Source: Cupriavidus sp. 2SB (GTDB taxonomy: Bacteria > Pseudomonadota > Gammaproteobacteria > Burkholderiales > Burkholderiaceae). Taken from it: 64,000 nt of DNA. The notes beneath the pieces are model-generated. The model made no database searches and was not told where the DNA came from. It worked only from the letters and a program-made list of their open reading frames with translations. A program made the translations under genes and the position numbers. Shown here piece by piece: positions 47,990-59,680 of the stretch (the first letter of the stretch is position 1; the number at the start of each line of letters is the position of its first letter). The DNA lies in NCBI RefSeq assembly GCF_005503625.1, contig NZ_SCMX01000003.1, positions 113,057 through 177,056 on the forward strand. Direction: 5' to 3'.

Positions 47990-49060
47990 TCACTTTTCGC
48001 CCGCCGCCTGCCGGCAGATCTCGGCTACGCGCCGGGTTGCCTCAGGTTTGGCCAGGCTGCGCGCCGCGCGCGCCATGTCTTTCAGTTGCTCGCGCGTCAG
48101 GCTGGCAATGGTTTTCGCCAGTCCTTCCGCGCCCAGTTCGTTCTGTTGCACCAGTAACGCGGCGCCCTGCTTCGACAGGAACATCGCGTTGGTGGTCTGA
48201 TGGTCGTCCACCGCGTGCGGGAACGGTACGAACAGCGCGGCCACTCCGGCAGCCGCTACTTCCGAAACCGTCATCGCGCCCGCGCGGCAGATGACCAGGT
48301 CAGCATCGGCATACGCCGCCGCCATGTCGTCGATGAATGGCACGGTCTCGCCGGCCACGCCCGCTGCCGCGTAGTTCGCGCGCAACTGCTCGATCTGTTT
48401 CGCACCGGCCTGATGCTTGACCGTGGGCCGGGTGGCCTCGGGCAACAACACCAGCGCCTTCGGTACGACGTCATTGAGCGCCGCCGCGCCCAAGCTGCCG
48501 CCCACCACGAGGATGCGCAGCGGCCCGGTGCGGTGGTCATAGCGCGACTCCGGCGCCGGGATCGTCGCCAGTTCCGCGCGCACGGGGTTGCCGGTCCACT
48601 CGCTGTCCGGCAGTGCATCCGGGAACGCGCACAGCACGCGGTCGGCCACCTTAGCCAGTACCTTATTGGTCAGCCCGGCAATCGAGTTCTGCTCATGCAG
48701 CACCAGCGGCCGACCCAGCAGCGACGCCATCATCCCCGCCGGGAACGTGATGTAGCCACCCATGCCGAGCACCACATCCGGCTTCACCCGGCGCAGCGCG
48801 CCGATGCTCTGCCAGAACGCGCGCAGCAGGTTCAGCGGCAACATGAACTTGGTCACCAGGCCCTTGCCGCGCAGTCCGCCGAACTGGATAAACTCCATCG
48901 GGATGTCGTGCTTCGGCACCAGCGTGGCTTCCATGCCCGTGCGATTACCCAGCCAGACCACGCGCCAGCCCTCGTCACGCAATGCATGCGCGACCGCCAG
49001 CCCGGGGAACACGTGTCCTCCTGTGCCGCCAGCCATGACGAGAAGGGTGCGCGCTGTCAT
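47990..49060 (-). CDS. murG: UDP-GlcNAc:undecaprenyl-PP-MurNAc-pentapeptide GlcNAc transferase
   Basis: 356 residues, peripheral membrane GT28 enzyme that turns lipid I into lipid II. The Gly-rich loops [16 protein letters not shown] and [16 protein letters not shown], and the [16 protein letters not shown] donor site are present. It overlaps the ftsW stop by 4 bases. Confidence 0.97.
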   Translation of the reverse strand: MTARTLLVMAGGTGGHVFPGLAVAHALRDEGWRVVWLGNRTGMEATLVPKHDIPMEFIQFGGLRGKGLVTKFMLPLNLLRAFWQSIGALRRVKPDVVLGMGGYITFPAGMMASLLGRPLVLHEQNSIAGLTNKVLAKVADRVLCAFPDALPDSEWTGNPVRAELATIPAPESRYDHRTGPLRILVVGGSLGAAALNDVVPKALVLLPEATRPTVKHQAGAKQIEQLRANYAAAGVAGETVPFIDDMAAAYADADLVICRAGAMTVSEVAAAGVAALFVPFPHAVDDHQTTNAMFLSKQGAALLVQQNELGAEGLAKTIASLTREQLKDMARAARSLAKPEATRRVAEICRQAAGEK

Positions 49061-50298
49061 ACCTTCCCTCCGCGCATCAACACTCGATTTTCATAATCGA
49101 TCCGCAGTACGATCGCCAACGCCACGCAGTTCATCAAAATGCCCGAGCCGCCGTAGCTCACCAGCGGCAACGTCAGCCCCTTGGTCGGCAGCAGGCCCAG
49201 GTTCACGCCCATGTTGATGAACGTCTGCCAGCCGATCCACACGCCCATGCCCTTAGCTACCAGCCCAGCGAAGGTGCGGTCGAGTTGCAGTGCGGTGCGG
49301 CCGATGTTGAAGCAGCGGCGCACCAGCCAGTAGAAAAGCACAATCATCACCAGCACGCCGATGAAGCCGAACTCCTCGCCAATCACGGCGAGGATGAAGT
49401 CGGTATGCGCTTCGGGCAGGTAGTGCAGCTTCTCGATGCTGCCGCCCAGGCCCACGCCCGTCCATTCGCCGCGCCCGAAGGCGATCAGGGAGTGCGTGAG
49501 CTGGTATGCCTTGCCCAGTGCATTGCTCTCTTCCCACGGATTCAAGTACGCAAAAATCCGTTCGCGCCGCCATGGCGATGCCGTGATCAGCAGGCCGAAC
49601 GCGCCCACCGCCACGCCCACCAGCCCGGCGAACAGCTTGCCGTTGATACCACCCAGGAACAGAATGCCCATGGCCACGGCCGCGATCACAAGGAACGCGC
49701 CCATGTCTGGCTCCAGCAGCAGCAGCATGCCCACCACCACCACGGCCACGCCCATCGGCAGGAAGCCCTTGGCGACGGTTTGCATCCACTCCTGCTTGCG
49801 CACCGTGTAGTTGGCGGCGTACAGCACCACGGCCAGCTTCATCAATTCGGAGGGCTGGAAGTTCATCACGCCGAGCGGAATCCAGCGTCGCGCGCCATTC
49901 ACGCCCTTGCCGACGAACGGCACCAGCACGATCACCAGCAGTGCTAGCGCGATCAGGAACAGCTTCGGGGCGTACTTGTCCCAGACCTTCACTGGAATCT
50001 GGAATGCCACGAGCCCCATCGACAGGCCGACAAACAACGCAAACGCGTGGCGCGTCAGGAAATGCACCTCGCGGTAGTTGGCGTAGCGCGGCGAATCCGG
50101 CAGCGCAATCGACGCCGAATAGACCATCACGAGGCCGAACGTCAGCAGCACGATCGCCACCCACAGCAAGGGCTGGTCGTACTCCATCATGCGCGAACGG
50201 GTCGGCTTGACGCCCGAGACCGCGTCACGCAGCCCACCCCAGGCATTGCCGATGGTGGCGCCGATGAATCCGCTGCGCTTGACCTGCGACTCGCTCAT
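49057..50298 (-). CDS. ftsW: Peptidoglycan glycosyltransferase FtsW (SEDS family)
   Basis: 413 residues from the ATG at 50298 ([13 protein letters not shown]). About ten membrane segments. A SEDS protein that polymerises lipid II at the septum together with PBP3 (FtsI). SEDS hallmarks are [21 protein letters not shown], a long periplasmic loop after WGQ-like [23 protein letters not shown], and [14 protein letters not shown] near the end. Overlaps the murD stop by 4 bases. Confidence 0.96.
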   Translation of the reverse strand: MSESQVKRSGFIGATIGNAWGGLRDAVSGVKPTRSRMMEYDQPLLWVAIVLLTFGLVMVYSASIALPDSPRYANYREVHFLTRHAFALFVGLSMGLVAFQIPVKVWDKYAPKLFLIALALLVIVLVPFVGKGVNGARRWIPLGVMNFQPSELMKLAVVLYAANYTVRKQEWMQTVAKGFLPMGVAVVVVGMLLLLEPDMGAFLVIAAVAMGILFLGGINGKLFAGLVGVAVGAFGLLITASPWRRERIFAYLNPWEESNALGKAYQLTHSLIAFGRGEWTGVGLGGSIEKLHYLPEAHTDFILAVIGEEFGFIGVLVMIVLFYWLVRRCFNIGRTALQLDRTFAGLVAKGMGVWIGWQTFINMGVNLGLLPTKGLTLPLVSYGGSGILMNCVALAIVLRIDYENRVLMRGGKV

Positions 50299-51803
50299 GG
50301 CATGATCCCCCGGGACAAGGCCAGTTCTTCCACGGCGCCGCGGAACACCTGCGCGCGGTGGACGTAATTGCGGAACATGTCGAGGCTGGCGCATGCCGGT
50401 GACAGCAGCACGACATCGCCTGACTCCGCCAGCGCTGCCGACTTCTCCACGGCGTCTTCCAGCGAAGCAGCGTCGACGATCTCCGCTCCGGTGCCCAGTG
50501 CCTCGCGGATCGCCCCGGCATCCTTGCCGATCAGCACCACCGCCCGCGCGTACTGCGCCACCGGCGCGGCCAGCGGCGAAAAATCCTGCCCCTTGCCTTC
50601 ACCGCCGGCGATCAGCACCACGCGCTTGTCCAGCCCGTTCAGCGCGGCCACCGTGGCACCCACGTTCGTTCCCTTGCTGTCGTCGAAATATTCGACTTCG
50701 TCGATCGTCGCCACCCATTCCACGCGATGCGGCTCGCCGCGATACTCGCGCAGTCCATGCAGCAGCGCATTCAACGGCAGGTCGATTGCGCGGCACAGGG
50801 CCAGCGCGGCCATGGCATTGGTGGCGTTGTGCATGCCGCGGATGTGCAGCGCGTCCGCCGGCATCAGGCGCTTGTGACGCACCGGCACGGCGGCTTCTGC
50901 CACCTCGTCCTTCTTGCGGCGGCGCGGCTTCTGCTCGCTCTCCGCTTCGGGATCGGGCTCGGCCACGGCCAGCCACGGCATGCCGCCATCGCGCAGCACG
51001 CCATAGCTGCCAGCCACTTCGGGCAGGTCGGTGCCGAACGTCACCAGTGACGCCCCGGCACGGGCCATGTCCATCGTCAGCTTGTCCTGGCGATTCAGCA
51101 CCTGCACGCAACCCTTGTCGGCCGGGCCGAAGATGCGCGCCTTGGATGCGACATAGGCTTCCATCGAGCCGTGCCAGTCCAGGTGATCCTGTGTGAGGTT
51201 CAGCACAGTCGCCGCATGGGGCGCCAGGGAATATGTGGTCTCAAGCTGGAAGCTCGACAGTTCCAGCACCCAGACATCAGGCAGCGTAGCGCTGGCAATG
51301 CATGCCGAGAGCTTGTCCAGCGCCGACGGGCTGATGTTGCCGGCCACGCCGACGGTCTTGCCCGCCCGTTCGGCCAGCCGGCCAGTCAATGCAGTCGTCG
51401 TGGTCTTGCCGTTGGTGCCGGTGATCGCCAGCACCTTCGGAGCGTAACCCGACGTGGCTTCGAGATAACCGAGCGCCTGCGCGAACAGTTCGATCTCTCC
51501 CCAGACCGGAATGCCACGCGCCTGCGCGGCCTCGATCAGCGCGCGGGTGTCCGCCTCCAGCGGCGACAGCCCCGGGCTGATTGCCACGAGGCCGATGTTG
51601 TCGAGCAGCGCTTCGGCGAACTGCCCGCCGACGAACTGCGCCGACGGCAGTTCCGATTGCAGCGGGGACAGGTTGGCGGGCGCCTCGCGCGTGTCGGCCA
51701 CGCGCACGCGGCAGCCGTTCAGGCCGCACCAGCGTGCCATGGCCAGCCCCGATTCACCGAGGCCCAGTACCAGCACTTGAGGTTTTTGCAACGCGCCAAA
51801 CAC
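50295..51803 (-). CDS. murD: UDP-N-acetylmuramoyl-L-alanine--D-glutamate ligase
   Basis: 502 residues, longer than E. coli MurD (438). The ATP loop is [20 protein letters not shown] charged insertion of about 35 residues ([16 protein letters not shown], around residues 285-310) sits in the central domain and explains part of the extra length. It adds D-Glu to UDP-MurNAc-L-Ala. A 41-base AT-rich gap separates it from mraY. Confidence 0.95.
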   Translation of the reverse strand: MFGALQKPQVLVLGLGESGLAMARWCGLNGCRVRVADTREAPANLSPLQSELPSAQFVGGQFAEALLDNIGLVAISPGLSPLEADTRALIEAAQARGIPVWGEIELFAQALGYLEATSGYAPKVLAITGTNGKTTTTALTGRLAERAGKTVGVAGNISPSALDKLSACIASATLPDVWVLELSSFQLETTYSLAPHAATVLNLTQDHLDWHGSMEAYVASKARIFGPADKGCVQVLNRQDKLTMDMARAGASLVTFGTDLPEVAGSYGVLRDGGMPWLAVAEPDPEAESEQKPRRRKKDEVAEAAVPVRHKRLMPADALHIRGMHNATNAMAALALCRAIDLPLNALLHGLREYRGEPHRVEWVATIDEVEYFDDSKGTNVGATVAALNGLDKRVVLIAGGEGKGQDFSPLAAPVAQYARAVVLIGKDAGAIREALGTGAEIVDAASLEDAVEKSAALAESGDVVLLSPACASLDMFRNYVHRAQVFRGAVEELALSRGIMP

Positions 51804-51844
51804 TTCGATTTCCTGCCTTTATCTATATAGAGAGACGAATGCGC

Positions 51845-53014
51845 TCAGCGCAGCTTCAGCGACGACAGCCCGATCAGCACCAGCAGCATCGTGATGATCC
51901 AGAACCGCACGGTCACCTGCGTTTCCTTCCAGCCGCCCAGTTCGAAATGGTGGTGCAGCGGCGCCATGCGGAACAGGCGCCGGCCTTCGCCATAGCGCTT
52001 CTTCGTGAACTTGAACCACGTGACCTGCAGCATTACCGACAGCGTTTCCACCACGAAGATCCCGCCCATCACGAACAACACGATTTCCTGGCGCACGATC
52101 ACGGCGATGGTTCCCAGCGCGCCGCCCAGCGCCAGCGCGCCAACGTCACCCATGAACACCCGTGCCGGGTGCGCGTTGAACCAGAGGAACGCCAGCCCCG
52201 CGCCGGCCATGGCCGAGCAGAAGATCAGCAGTTCGCCAGCCCCCGGGATGTGCGGGAACAGCAGGTACTTGCTGTAGACCGAGCTACCCATCACATAGGC
52301 GAACACGCCCAGGCCACCGCCCACCAGCACCACCGGCATGATGACCAGGCCGTCCAGGCCATCGGTCAGGTTCACGGCATTGCTCGATCCCACGATGACC
52401 AGGTAGGTCAGGATGATGAAACCCGTGACGCCCAGCGGGTAGCTGATTTCCTTGAAGAACGGAACGATCAGGTTGGTCTTGTACGGCACGTCGGCAAACA
52501 TGCCGCCTTCGATCCAGCCCAGGAACAGGCTCCAGACGCGCACGTTGCTGGCCTCGGACACCGAGAACGCCAGGTAGACGGCCGCCACAAGCCCGATCAG
52601 CGTCTGCCAGAAGAACTTCTCGCGGCTCGACATGCCACGCGGATCGCGATAGACCACCTTGCGATAGTCATCTACCCAACCCACGGCGCCATAACCGATC
52701 GTCACCAGCAGCACCACCCAGATGAAGCGGTTGCCCCAGTCGCACCAGAGCAGCGTGGAGATGGCGATCGAGATCAGCACCAGCACGCCGCCCATCGTGG
52801 GCGTGCCCGCCTTCACGAGGTGCGTCTGCGGGCCAATCGTGCGCACGGCCTGGCCGATCTTCAGTTCGGTGAGGCGACGAATCACCCACGGCCCGAAACC
52901 GAGGCCGATCACAAGCGCGGTGAGGTTGGCCATCACCGCGCGGAAAGTCAGATAGTTGACGACCCGCAGGAAGCTGTAATCGTTTTGCAGCCACTGGGCC
53001 AGAGCCAATAACAT
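51845..53014 (-). CDS. mraY: Phospho-N-acetylmuramoyl-pentapeptide transferase
   Basis: 389 residues, about ten membrane segments, from the ATG at 53014 ([15 protein letters not shown]). It makes lipid I. Catalytic Asp motifs: [24 protein letters not shown] and the HHHFELGGW loop near the end. It follows murF after 13 bases. Confidence 0.97.
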   Translation of the reverse strand: MLLALAQWLQNDYSFLRVVNYLTFRAVMANLTALVIGLGFGPWVIRRLTELKIGQAVRTIGPQTHLVKAGTPTMGGVLVLISIAISTLLWCDWGNRFIWVVLLVTIGYGAVGWVDDYRKVVYRDPRGMSSREKFFWQTLIGLVAAVYLAFSVSEASNVRVWSLFLGWIEGGMFADVPYKTNLIVPFFKEISYPLGVTGFIILTYLVIVGSSNAVNLTDGLDGLVIMPVVLVGGGLGVFAYVMGSSVYSKYLLFPHIPGAGELLIFCSAMAGAGLAFLWFNAHPARVFMGDVGALALGGALGTIAVIVRQEIVLFVMGGIFVVETLSVMLQVTWFKFTKKRYGEGRRLFRMAPLHHHFELGGWKETQVTVRFWIITMLLVLIGLSSLKLR

Positions 53015-53027
53015 CGTATGTCTTCTA

Positions 53028-54437
53028 TTAGTGAGCGGAAGGTGTTGCGACCAGCGCATCGACCATCCGTTCCATGCGCATGAAGCGCGATCCCTTCACG
53101 AGCACGGCGGCCGCACCGGCCACCACACCCTCCCTGTCCTGCTGCAGCGCGTCCAGCAGCGCCTCTGCCTTGTCGAAATGGCGCGCACCGGCGCCGTACG
53201 ACTGCACCGCGTGCGGCGCCAGTTCGCCCAACGTCCAAAGCGTTTCGATGCCACGCTCGCGCGCATAAGCGCCGATCTCCGCATGGAACACCGGACCCTG
53301 GTCACCCACTTCGCCCATGTCGCCGAGCACCAGCACGCGGGGCGCGGCAAACCCGGCCAGCACGTCGATGGCGGCGCGCACCGAATCCGGGTTCGCGTTG
53401 TAGGTGTCGTCGATCACAACCACGCCGGCAGGCGTGTGCTTGACCTGCAGGCGCCCCTTCACGGCGGCAAATCCTGCAATGCCTCGCTGGATGGCTGCCA
53501 CGTCCACGCCCGCCGCCAGTGCGCAGGCCGTGGCGGCCAGCGCGTTGCGCACGTTGTGTGCACCCAGCAGTGGCAGGCGCAAGTCGAACGTTTTATCCTC
53601 CGCGTCCACATGCAATACCTGCACACCATCCTCGAGCGAAACCGTGGCCCGCACATCGGCGGACGCATCGGTGCCGAACGCCAGCACGCGACGCGTGCCG
53701 GCCGCCTGGCGCCAGATGGCCACGTGCGCGCCGCCGCTTTCGGCATCCACCGGGAAGACGGCCACGCCGTCAGCCGGCAGCGCCGCAATCGCGCTGGCAT
53801 GCTCGTGCGCCACTGCCTCCACGCTGACCATGAACTCCTGGTGCTCGCGCTGGGCGTTGGTGATCACGGCCACGGTCGACTGGGCGATGCCCGCCAGGTA
53901 GACCGTCTCGCCCGGATGATTCATGCCCAGTTCGAGCACGGCCAGCCGGTGGTGCGCGCGCAGGCGCAGCACCGTCAGCGGCAGGCCGATATCGTTGTTC
54001 AGGTTGCCGCCCGTGGCCAGCCGGTCGGCCTCGCCCACGGCCGCCGCGAAGATCGCGGCGATCATTTCCTTGACCGTCGTCTTGCCGTTGCTGCCCGTCA
54101 CGGCCACCGTGGGCAGCGTGAACTCGCGACGCCAGCCGGCAGCCAGTTCACCCAGTCCGATGCGCGTGTCAGCCACGATCAGCGCCGGAACATCGAGCCC
54201 GGCCAAGGCCGCGTCATCGCTGACGAGCACCGCGGCGGCGCCGCGCGCCACCACATCGGCCAGGAAGTCGTGTGCGTCGAACCGCTCGCCCTTGAGCGCC
54301 ACGAACAGGTCGCCAGCGGCGACGGTACGGCTGTCGGTATGCACACGTGTGAACGTACGCGCGGCATCGCCTGAAATACGCGCACCGGCCATCCAGCCGG
54401 CGGCTTGCTGCAAATTCGTCATTGGGGTTCCATTCAT
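53028..54437 (-). CDS. murF: UDP-MurNAc-tripeptide--D-Ala-D-Ala ligase
   Basis: 469 residues. It adds the dipeptide made by Ddl. The ATP loop is [19 protein letters not shown]. The ATG at 54437 overlaps the murE stop by 4 bases (ATGA), so I prefer it to the ATG at 54422 (MTNLQQ). Confidence 0.96.
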   Translation of the reverse strand: MNGTPMTNLQQAAGWMAGARISGDAARTFTRVHTDSRTVAAGDLFVALKGERFDAHDFLADVVARGAAAVLVSDDAALAGLDVPALIVADTRIGLGELAAGWRREFTLPTVAVTGSNGKTTVKEMIAAIFAAAVGEADRLATGGNLNNDIGLPLTVLRLRAHHRLAVLELGMNHPGETVYLAGIAQSTVAVITNAQREHQEFMVSVEAVAHEHASAIAALPADGVAVFPVDAESGGAHVAIWRQAAGTRRVLAFGTDASADVRATVSLEDGVQVLHVDAEDKTFDLRLPLLGAHNVRNALAATACALAAGVDVAAIQRGIAGFAAVKGRLQVKHTPAGVVVIDDTYNANPDSVRAAIDVLAGFAAPRVLVLGDMGEVGDQGPVFHAEIGAYARERGIETLWTLGELAPHAVQSYGAGARHFDKAEALLDALQQDREGVVAGAAAVLVKGSRFMRMERMVDALVATPSAH

Positions 54438-55981
54438 GCCGACACCCCCCGTGCGCCCAGCGTCAGGCGCACATGTTCGCGGTCCGAGAACGGCCGCTTG
54501 CGTCCCTGGATCTCCTGCGTGGCTTCATGGCCCTTGCCGGCCACGAGCACCACGTCAGCCGGGGCGGCGTGCTTGATTGCATGGAGGATGGCAGCGGCGC
54601 GGTCCTCGATCAGCCTCGCGCGGCTACGGTCCTGCATGCCATCGGCAATCTGTTCGAGGATGTCGCGCGGATCTTCGCTGCGCGGGTTGTCGCTGGTCAG
54701 TACCACGTCGTCGGCCAGCCGCTCGGCTACCTCGCCCATCAGCGGGCGTTTGGTGGCATCGCGATCGCCGCCGCAGCCGAACACGCACCAGAGCCGGCCC
54801 TGACGGGCGTCGGCCACGGGACGCAGCGCGGTCAGTGTCTGCACCAGCGCGTCGGGCGTATGGGCGTAATCGACCACGGCCAGCGGCGCGTCATGGCCGC
54901 CGAACAGCTCCATGCGGCCTTCCACCGGCGTCAGCGTGCGCAACGCGGCCAACGCTGCGTCCCACGCGACTCCCTGCGCCAGCGCAGCGCCGAGTACGGC
55001 CAGCAGGTTGCTGACGTTGAAGGCGCCGATCATCGGCGTGGTCATCTCGGCCGTGCCGAAGCTGCCGTCGACGCGGAATGCGGTGCCGGTGCCCGTGGCG
55101 CGCACGTCGGTGGCGCGCAGCCACTGGGCCCGCCCCGCCGTGGCGCCGGCCTTGCCGTCGATGCCATACTCGATCACCTGCGGCGCGCTGACGGCGGCAG
55201 CGTTGCCAGCCAGCAGGCGGCCACCCATCGCATCGTCACGATTGAGCACGGCCACCCGCAAGCCATCCCACTGGAACAGCATCGCCTTGGCCGCCTCGTA
55301 CTCGGCCATCGTGCCGTGGTAGTCGAGGTGGTCCTGCGTCAGGTTGGTCAGCACGGCCACGGCAAACCCGGTGCCGGCCACGCGGCCTTGCTCCAGGCCG
55401 TGCGAAGAAACTTCCATCGCGATGGCGCGTGCGCCCTCGTCATGCAGACCAGCCAGGCTGGCCTGCAATTGCACGGCGTCGGGCGTGGTGAACCCCGTGT
55501 GCCGCAGGGCGTCAGGGAAACCCGTGCCCAGCGTGCCAATGGTCGCGCATGGCGTGCCGATAGCCTGCAGCAGGCGAGCCAGCCACTGTGCGCACGAGGT
55601 CTTGCCGTTGGTGCCGGTGATGCCGGTCACGGCCAGCCCGCGTGCCGCAATGCCGTACCAGCCGGCCGCGATCGGTCCTGCCAGTTCGTGCAGGCGCGAC
55701 ACGCCAAGGTGCGGCACGGCGTCGCCCTGGAACCAGTCGAAATCGTCGGATTCGTAGATCACGGCCGACGCGCCGGCAGCGATGGCCTTGTCGATATGCG
55801 GACGCCCATCGGTCGCCAGGCGCTCGTTGCCAAGCACGTAGGCAAAGAACACATCACCGGGTTGCAGGCGGCGCGTGTCGCCGGTCAGCCTCGCGCCAGC
55901 GGGGGCGTGCGTACGCAGCCAGGCCAGCGCATTGCTGGCCTGGGCGGAAACTTCGAGCGGGAGCATCGACATGGTCGTCAT
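54434..55981 (-). CDS. murE: UDP-MurNAc-L-Ala-D-Glu--meso-diaminopimelate ligase
   Basis: 515 residues. The ATP loop is GTNGKTSCAQWLARLLQ. The DNPRSEDP motif marks meso-diaminopimelate as the substrate rather than lysine. It overlaps ftsI by 4 bases. Confidence 0.96.
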   Translation of the reverse strand: MTTMSMLPLEVSAQASNALAWLRTHAPAGARLTGDTRRLQPGDVFFAYVLGNERLATDGRPHIDKAIAAGASAVIYESDDFDWFQGDAVPHLGVSRLHELAGPIAAGWYGIAARGLAVTGITGTNGKTSCAQWLARLLQAIGTPCATIGTLGTGFPDALRHTGFTTPDAVQLQASLAGLHDEGARAIAMEVSSHGLEQGRVAGTGFAVAVLTNLTQDHLDYHGTMAEYEAAKAMLFQWDGLRVAVLNRDDAMGGRLLAGNAAAVSAPQVIEYGIDGKAGATAGRAQWLRATDVRATGTGTAFRVDGSFGTAEMTTPMIGAFNVSNLLAVLGAALAQGVAWDAALAALRTLTPVEGRMELFGGHDAPLAVVDYAHTPDALVQTLTALRPVADARQGRLWCVFGCGGDRDATKRPLMGEVAERLADDVVLTSDNPRSEDPRDILEQIADGMQDRSRARLIEDRAAAILHAIKHAAPADVVLVAGKGHEATQEIQGRKRPFSDREHVRLTLGARGVSA

Positions 55982-57792
55982 GGCATCGCACCCAGGGGTT
56001 CGCTCTCGGCCACCTTGTCGGTGACCATCAACTGGCGAATCGGCGAATCGGGCTGCACGTTCAGCGCCCGCAATGCGCCGCCGGTGATCGCCGAGAACGC
56101 CGGACCGGCCACTGCGCCACCGTAGTGGCTGCCGGCCGTGGGTTCATCGACGCTCACTGCCACGATCACGCGCGGATTCGACATCGGACCCAGGCCGATG
56201 AACGACGCGCGGTACTTGCTGCGGTCGTAGCCGCGGCCAACGTGCTTGTACGCCGTACCGGTCTTGCCGCCGATGCGGTAACCCATCACCTGCGCCTCGG
56301 GGGCGGTGCCGCCCGGGGCCGTCACGGTTTCGAGCATCGCGCGCACGTCACGCGCAACCTTGGGCGTGAGGATGCGCTCGCCCGAAGCCGGACCATTGGT
56401 CTTGAACATCGACACCGGGATCAGTTCGCCGTCATGCGCGAAGATCGTATAGGCATGCGCCACCTGGAACAGCGACACCGACAGGCCGTAGCCATACGAC
56501 ATCGTTGCCTGCTCGATCGGGCGCCAGCTCTTCCACGGACGCACGCGGCCAGCCACTGCGCCCGGGAAGCCGATCTTGGGCGCCTGACCCAGACCCACGC
56601 TCGTGAACATGTCCCACATTTCCTGGGACTTCATCATCATCGCGATCTTGGTCGTGCCAATATTGCTCGACTTCTGGATCACGCCGCCCACCGTCAGCGA
56701 GCCGTAGTTGTGGGTGTCCGAGATCGTGGCACCCTCGAAGTTGTACTTGCCCGTCGTGGCGATCACCGTGGACGGCGTCACGCGACCCAGCTGCAGCGCC
56801 AGGCCAATCGTGATCGGCTTCATCATCGAGCCCGGCTCGAAGGTATCGGTCAGCACGCGGTTGCGCAGTTGCTCGCCCGACAGCCGGCTACGATCGTTCG
56901 GGTTGTAAGTGGGCCAGTTCGCCAGCGCCAGCACTTCGCCGGTCTGCGCGTCGATGACCACCGCACTGGCCGCCTTGGCCTTGTGGCGCTCCACCACGGC
57001 CTTGACCTCGTTGTAGGCCAGGTACTGGATCTTGGCGTCGATCGACAGTTGCAGGTCCTCGCCGTCGCGCGGCGTCTTCAGGATGCCGACGTCCTCGACC
57101 ACGCGGCCCAGCCGGTCCTTGATCACCTGCCGCGCGCCCGGGCGGCCGGCCAGCGCGGTCTCGCGCGCCAGTTCCATCCCTTCCTGGCCCTTGTCCTCGA
57201 CATTCGTGAAGCCGACGATGTGCGCCATCGCCTCGCCTTCCGGATAGAAGCGCTTGTATTCGCGGGTCTGGTGGATACCGTCGATCTTGAGCGCGGCGAT
57301 CTTGTCAGCCGCGTCGGGCAGCACCTGACGCTTCAGGTAGACGAAGCTCTTGTCTTCGTTGAACTTGGCGCGCAACTCCTTCTCGGACATCTCCAGCAGT
57401 TTCGCCAGTTGGCGCATCTGCTGGGCGTCGATATTGTTCGGCACATCCTCGGGCACCGCCCAGATGGCCTTGACCGGCAGGCTCGTAGCCAGCACCAGTC
57501 CGTTGCGGTCCAGGATCTTGCCGCGCGTGGCCGGTAACTCCAGCGTGCGTTGGAATCGCTTCTTGCCTTCGGCCTCATAGAACTGGTTGCCCGGCCCCTG
57601 GATCCACATTGCGCGGATGGCCAGCGCTCCGAACGCGGCAAACATCAGGAACACCACGAACTTGGACCGCCACATCGGCAGGCGCAGGCCCAGCACCGGA
57701 CTGGCCGAGAACTGGCCGGTGCGCGGACGTGCGGCCTCGCCGCGCGGCTTGTTGCCGTTGCGGGGGCGGTTCAGGTTCGGGCGGGCGGTCAT
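55978..57792 (-). CDS. ftsI: Septal peptidoglycan transpeptidase FtsI (PBP3)
   Basis: 604 residues. A single N-terminal transmembrane helix (FVVFLMFAAFGALAIRAMWI, about 45-65), a pedestal domain and then the transpeptidase. SxxK is SMMK at about residue 320, SxN is KSSNIG, and KTGT is at about 511. It works with FtsW in the septum and is a beta-lactam target. Confidence 0.96.
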   Translation of the reverse strand: MTARPNLNRPRNGNKPRGEAARPRTGQFSASPVLGLRLPMWRSKFVVFLMFAAFGALAIRAMWIQGPGNQFYEAEGKKRFQRTLELPATRGKILDRNGLVLATSLPVKAIWAVPEDVPNNIDAQQMRQLAKLLEMSEKELRAKFNEDKSFVYLKRQVLPDAADKIAALKIDGIHQTREYKRFYPEGEAMAHIVGFTNVEDKGQEGMELARETALAGRPGARQVIKDRLGRVVEDVGILKTPRDGEDLQLSIDAKIQYLAYNEVKAVVERHKAKAASAVVIDAQTGEVLALANWPTYNPNDRSRLSGEQLRNRVLTDTFEPGSMMKPITIGLALQLGRVTPSTVIATTGKYNFEGATISDTHNYGSLTVGGVIQKSSNIGTTKIAMMMKSQEMWDMFTSVGLGQAPKIGFPGAVAGRVRPWKSWRPIEQATMSYGYGLSVSLFQVAHAYTIFAHDGELIPVSMFKTNGPASGERILTPKVARDVRAMLETVTAPGGTAPEAQVMGYRIGGKTGTAYKHVGRGYDRSKYRASFIGLGPMSNPRVIVAVSVDEPTAGSHYGGAVAGPAFSAITGGALRALNVQPDSPIRQLMVTDKVAESEPLGAMP

Positions 57793-58106
57793 TTGTCAGC
57801 GCCTCCGCCCGGCTTTTCGGCATCGGGAGGTGTGGGGGGCAGTATCACCCCCTGGAGGTAGTGCGTGCGACCGGCCAGCGCCGGCGACATCTTGAGCTGG
57901 TCCCGGGCCGAATCGGCGATGCGGGCGCTCTTGCTGAGCGAACTCTGCTGGTACTGCAGGCGCGACCAGTCGATATCGAGTTGCTTGGCCTCGGACTGCC
58001 CGCGTTCAAGTGCCACGAACAGCGTGCGCGCCTGATGCTGCGCACTGACCAGGGACAGGGCGCAGAGCATCAGAGCAGCGAGCAGAAAGAAGGTCAGGCG
58101 GTTCAT
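57789..58106 (-). CDS. ftsL: Cell division protein FtsL
   Basis: 105 residues with an N-terminal transmembrane helix ([17 protein letters not shown]) and a coiled-coil-prone part after it ([17 protein letters not shown]). Identified by length, build and position between rsmH and ftsI. It overlaps both by 4 bases. Confidence 0.92.
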   Translation of the reverse strand: MNRLTFFLLAALMLCALSLVSAQHQARTLFVALERGQSEAKQLDIDWSRLQYQQSSLSKSARIADSARDQLKMSPALAGRTHYLQGVILPPTPPDAEKPGGGADK

Positions 58107-59080
58107 GCCGGCTGCGCTCCAAGCTTCTCGGCCACGCGCATCACGGCGGAGCGCGCGCGCGGGTTCTCGGCCACTTCCTCGGTACCCGGCTTGAAGCGGC
58201 CCAGCAGCTTCATGGTCGGCTGGGGCAGGTCCACCGCGCGCAGCGGCGCACGGCGCAGCGCGGGATCGACATCCTGCTCTGGACGCGCGTGCGCCTGCAT
58301 GAACCGCTTGACGATGCGGTCCTCGAGCGAGTGGAAGCTGATCACCACCAGACGGCCCCCGACCTGCAGCAGATCGTATGCAGCCTTCAGACCGGTTTCG
58401 AGGTCCGCAAGCTCTTGATTGACGTGAATCCGTAGAGCTTGAAAGGTGCGGGTCGCAGGGTCCTGACCCTTCTCACGGGTCTTGACGGTTTTCGCCACGA
58501 GCGCGGCAAGGTCTGAAGTAGTGGCGAGTGGTCCGCCATCGCCGGGTTCGCGCCGGCGAGCAACAATCGCCTTTGCAATCTGTACAGCAAACCGTTCTTC
58601 CCCATAGTCTCGTATCACCCTGGCAATGTCCTGCTCGTCCGCCTGCGCCAGCCACTCGGCGGCGGTGACGCCGCGCGTGGTGTCCATGCGCATGTCCAGC
58701 GGGCCCTCGAAACGAAAGGAAAATCCCCTCGCCGCCTCGTCGATCTGGGGCGAGCTGATACCCAGGTCGAGCAGCACGCCGGCCACAGGCGCGCGGCCTG
58801 CCAGCCGGGCGCCCATTTCCGCAAAGCTCTCGTGCTCAATGGAGAAGCGGGCATCCTTGATGGTGCCCGCTTCTGCGATTGCTGCCGGATCCTTGTCGAA
58901 CGCGACCAGGCTGCCGGCCGGCCCCAGCCGCGCCAGCACCGCGCGGCTGTGCCCACCCCTTCCGAAGGTGCCGTCCACATAGGCGCCGTCGGGCCGCCAG
59001 ACGAGCGCGTCTACGGCCTCGTCCAGCAGCACGGTGCGATGGCGCAGGGCGGTGGTCCCCGGCGTTGCGTTAGGGGTCAT
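58103..59080 (-). CDS. rsmH: 16S rRNA (cytosine-1402-N4)-methyltransferase
   Basis: 325 residues. [13 protein letters not shown] at the N-terminus, the SAM loop [13 protein letters not shown], and [16 protein letters not shown] in the C-terminal half identify RsmH (MraW). It methylates C1402 in the ribosomal P site. Starts 7 bases after mraZ. Confidence 0.97.
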   Translation of the reverse strand: MTPNATPGTTALRHRTVLLDEAVDALVWRPDGAYVDGTFGRGGHSRAVLARLGPAGSLVAFDKDPAAIAEAGTIKDARFSIEHESFAEMGARLAGRAPVAGVLLDLGISSPQIDEAARGFSFRFEGPLDMRMDTTRGVTAAEWLAQADEQDIARVIRDYGEERFAVQIAKAIVARRREPGDGGPLATTSDLAALVAKTVKTREKGQDPATRTFQALRIHVNQELADLETGLKAAYDLLQVGGRLVVISFHSLEDRIVKRFMQAHARPEQDVDPALRRAPLRAVDLPQPTMKLLGRFKPGTEEVAENPRARSAVMRVAEKLGAQPA

Positions 59081-59087
59081 GACCTCT

Positions 59088-59516
59088 TCAGAAAGAGAAA
59101 TTCTTCAATGCGTCCGGCATGCCTTGCGCCATCGCCGCCTGTTCCTTGGCGGCGTAGGTGGCGGCATCCCAGACTTCGAAATGGCTGCCCATGCCGAGCA
59201 GCATCACTTCCTTGTCGAGCATGGCGGCACTGCGCAGTTCCGGTGCAATCAGCACGCGGCCTGCGCCGTCCATCTCCACGTCGGCGGCGTTGCCGAGGAA
59301 AATTCGCTTCCACCAATGGGCATCCATAGGCAGCGCCGCGATGCGGCCGCGAAAAATCTCCCACTCCGGGCGAGGAAAGAGCAGCAGGCAGCCGTCCGGG
59401 TGCTTGGTCAGCGTCACCCGGCCCTCGGCCTGCGTTTGCAGCGCTTCGCGATGCCTGGCCGGAATGGACATCCGGCCCTTGGCATCCAGCGACAGCGCCG
59501 ATGCTCCCTGAAACAA
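59088..59516 (-). CDS. mraZ: Transcriptional regulator MraZ
   Basis: 142 residues, first gene of the dcw cluster. Two AbrB-like swapped-hairpin repeats: [14 protein letters not shown] and [13 protein letters not shown] are the two DxxGR-type motifs. MraZ is known to bind short repeats before its own gene and to tune the cluster. Such repeats are visible at 59645-59680. Confidence 0.96.
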   Translation of the reverse strand: MFQGASALSLDAKGRMSIPARHREALQTQAEGRVTLTKHPDGCLLLFPRPEWEIFRGRIAALPMDAHWWKRIFLGNAADVEMDGAGRVLIAPELRSAAMLDKEVMLLGMGSHFEVWDAATYAAKEQAAMAQGMPDALKNFSF

Positions 59517-59644
59517 GCTAAGCCCCCCGGTTGCCGTCGGCGTGACTGGCGAAACTCGCAGTATTCACGCCGCCGACTGGTCGATTCATCCTCGCCCGCG
59601 ACCGTCCCAACTGATAAGAATCATCGCAGAGACAGCCCTGTTTA

Positions 59645-59680
59645 TCACACAAAAATACACTTCCTCACACTATTTCCCAC
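59645..59680 (-). promoter_or_regulatory. Four repeats phased at 10 bp upstream of mraZ, likely MraZ operator
   Basis: On the minus strand: GTGGGA, GTGTGA, GTGTAT, GTGTGA, starting at 59680, 59670, 59660 and 59650, each exactly 10 bases apart. This fits the known MraZ site (TGGGN boxes separated by 5 bases), though only the first box is a full match. It lies about 130-165 bases before the mraZ start. Confidence 0.65.
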
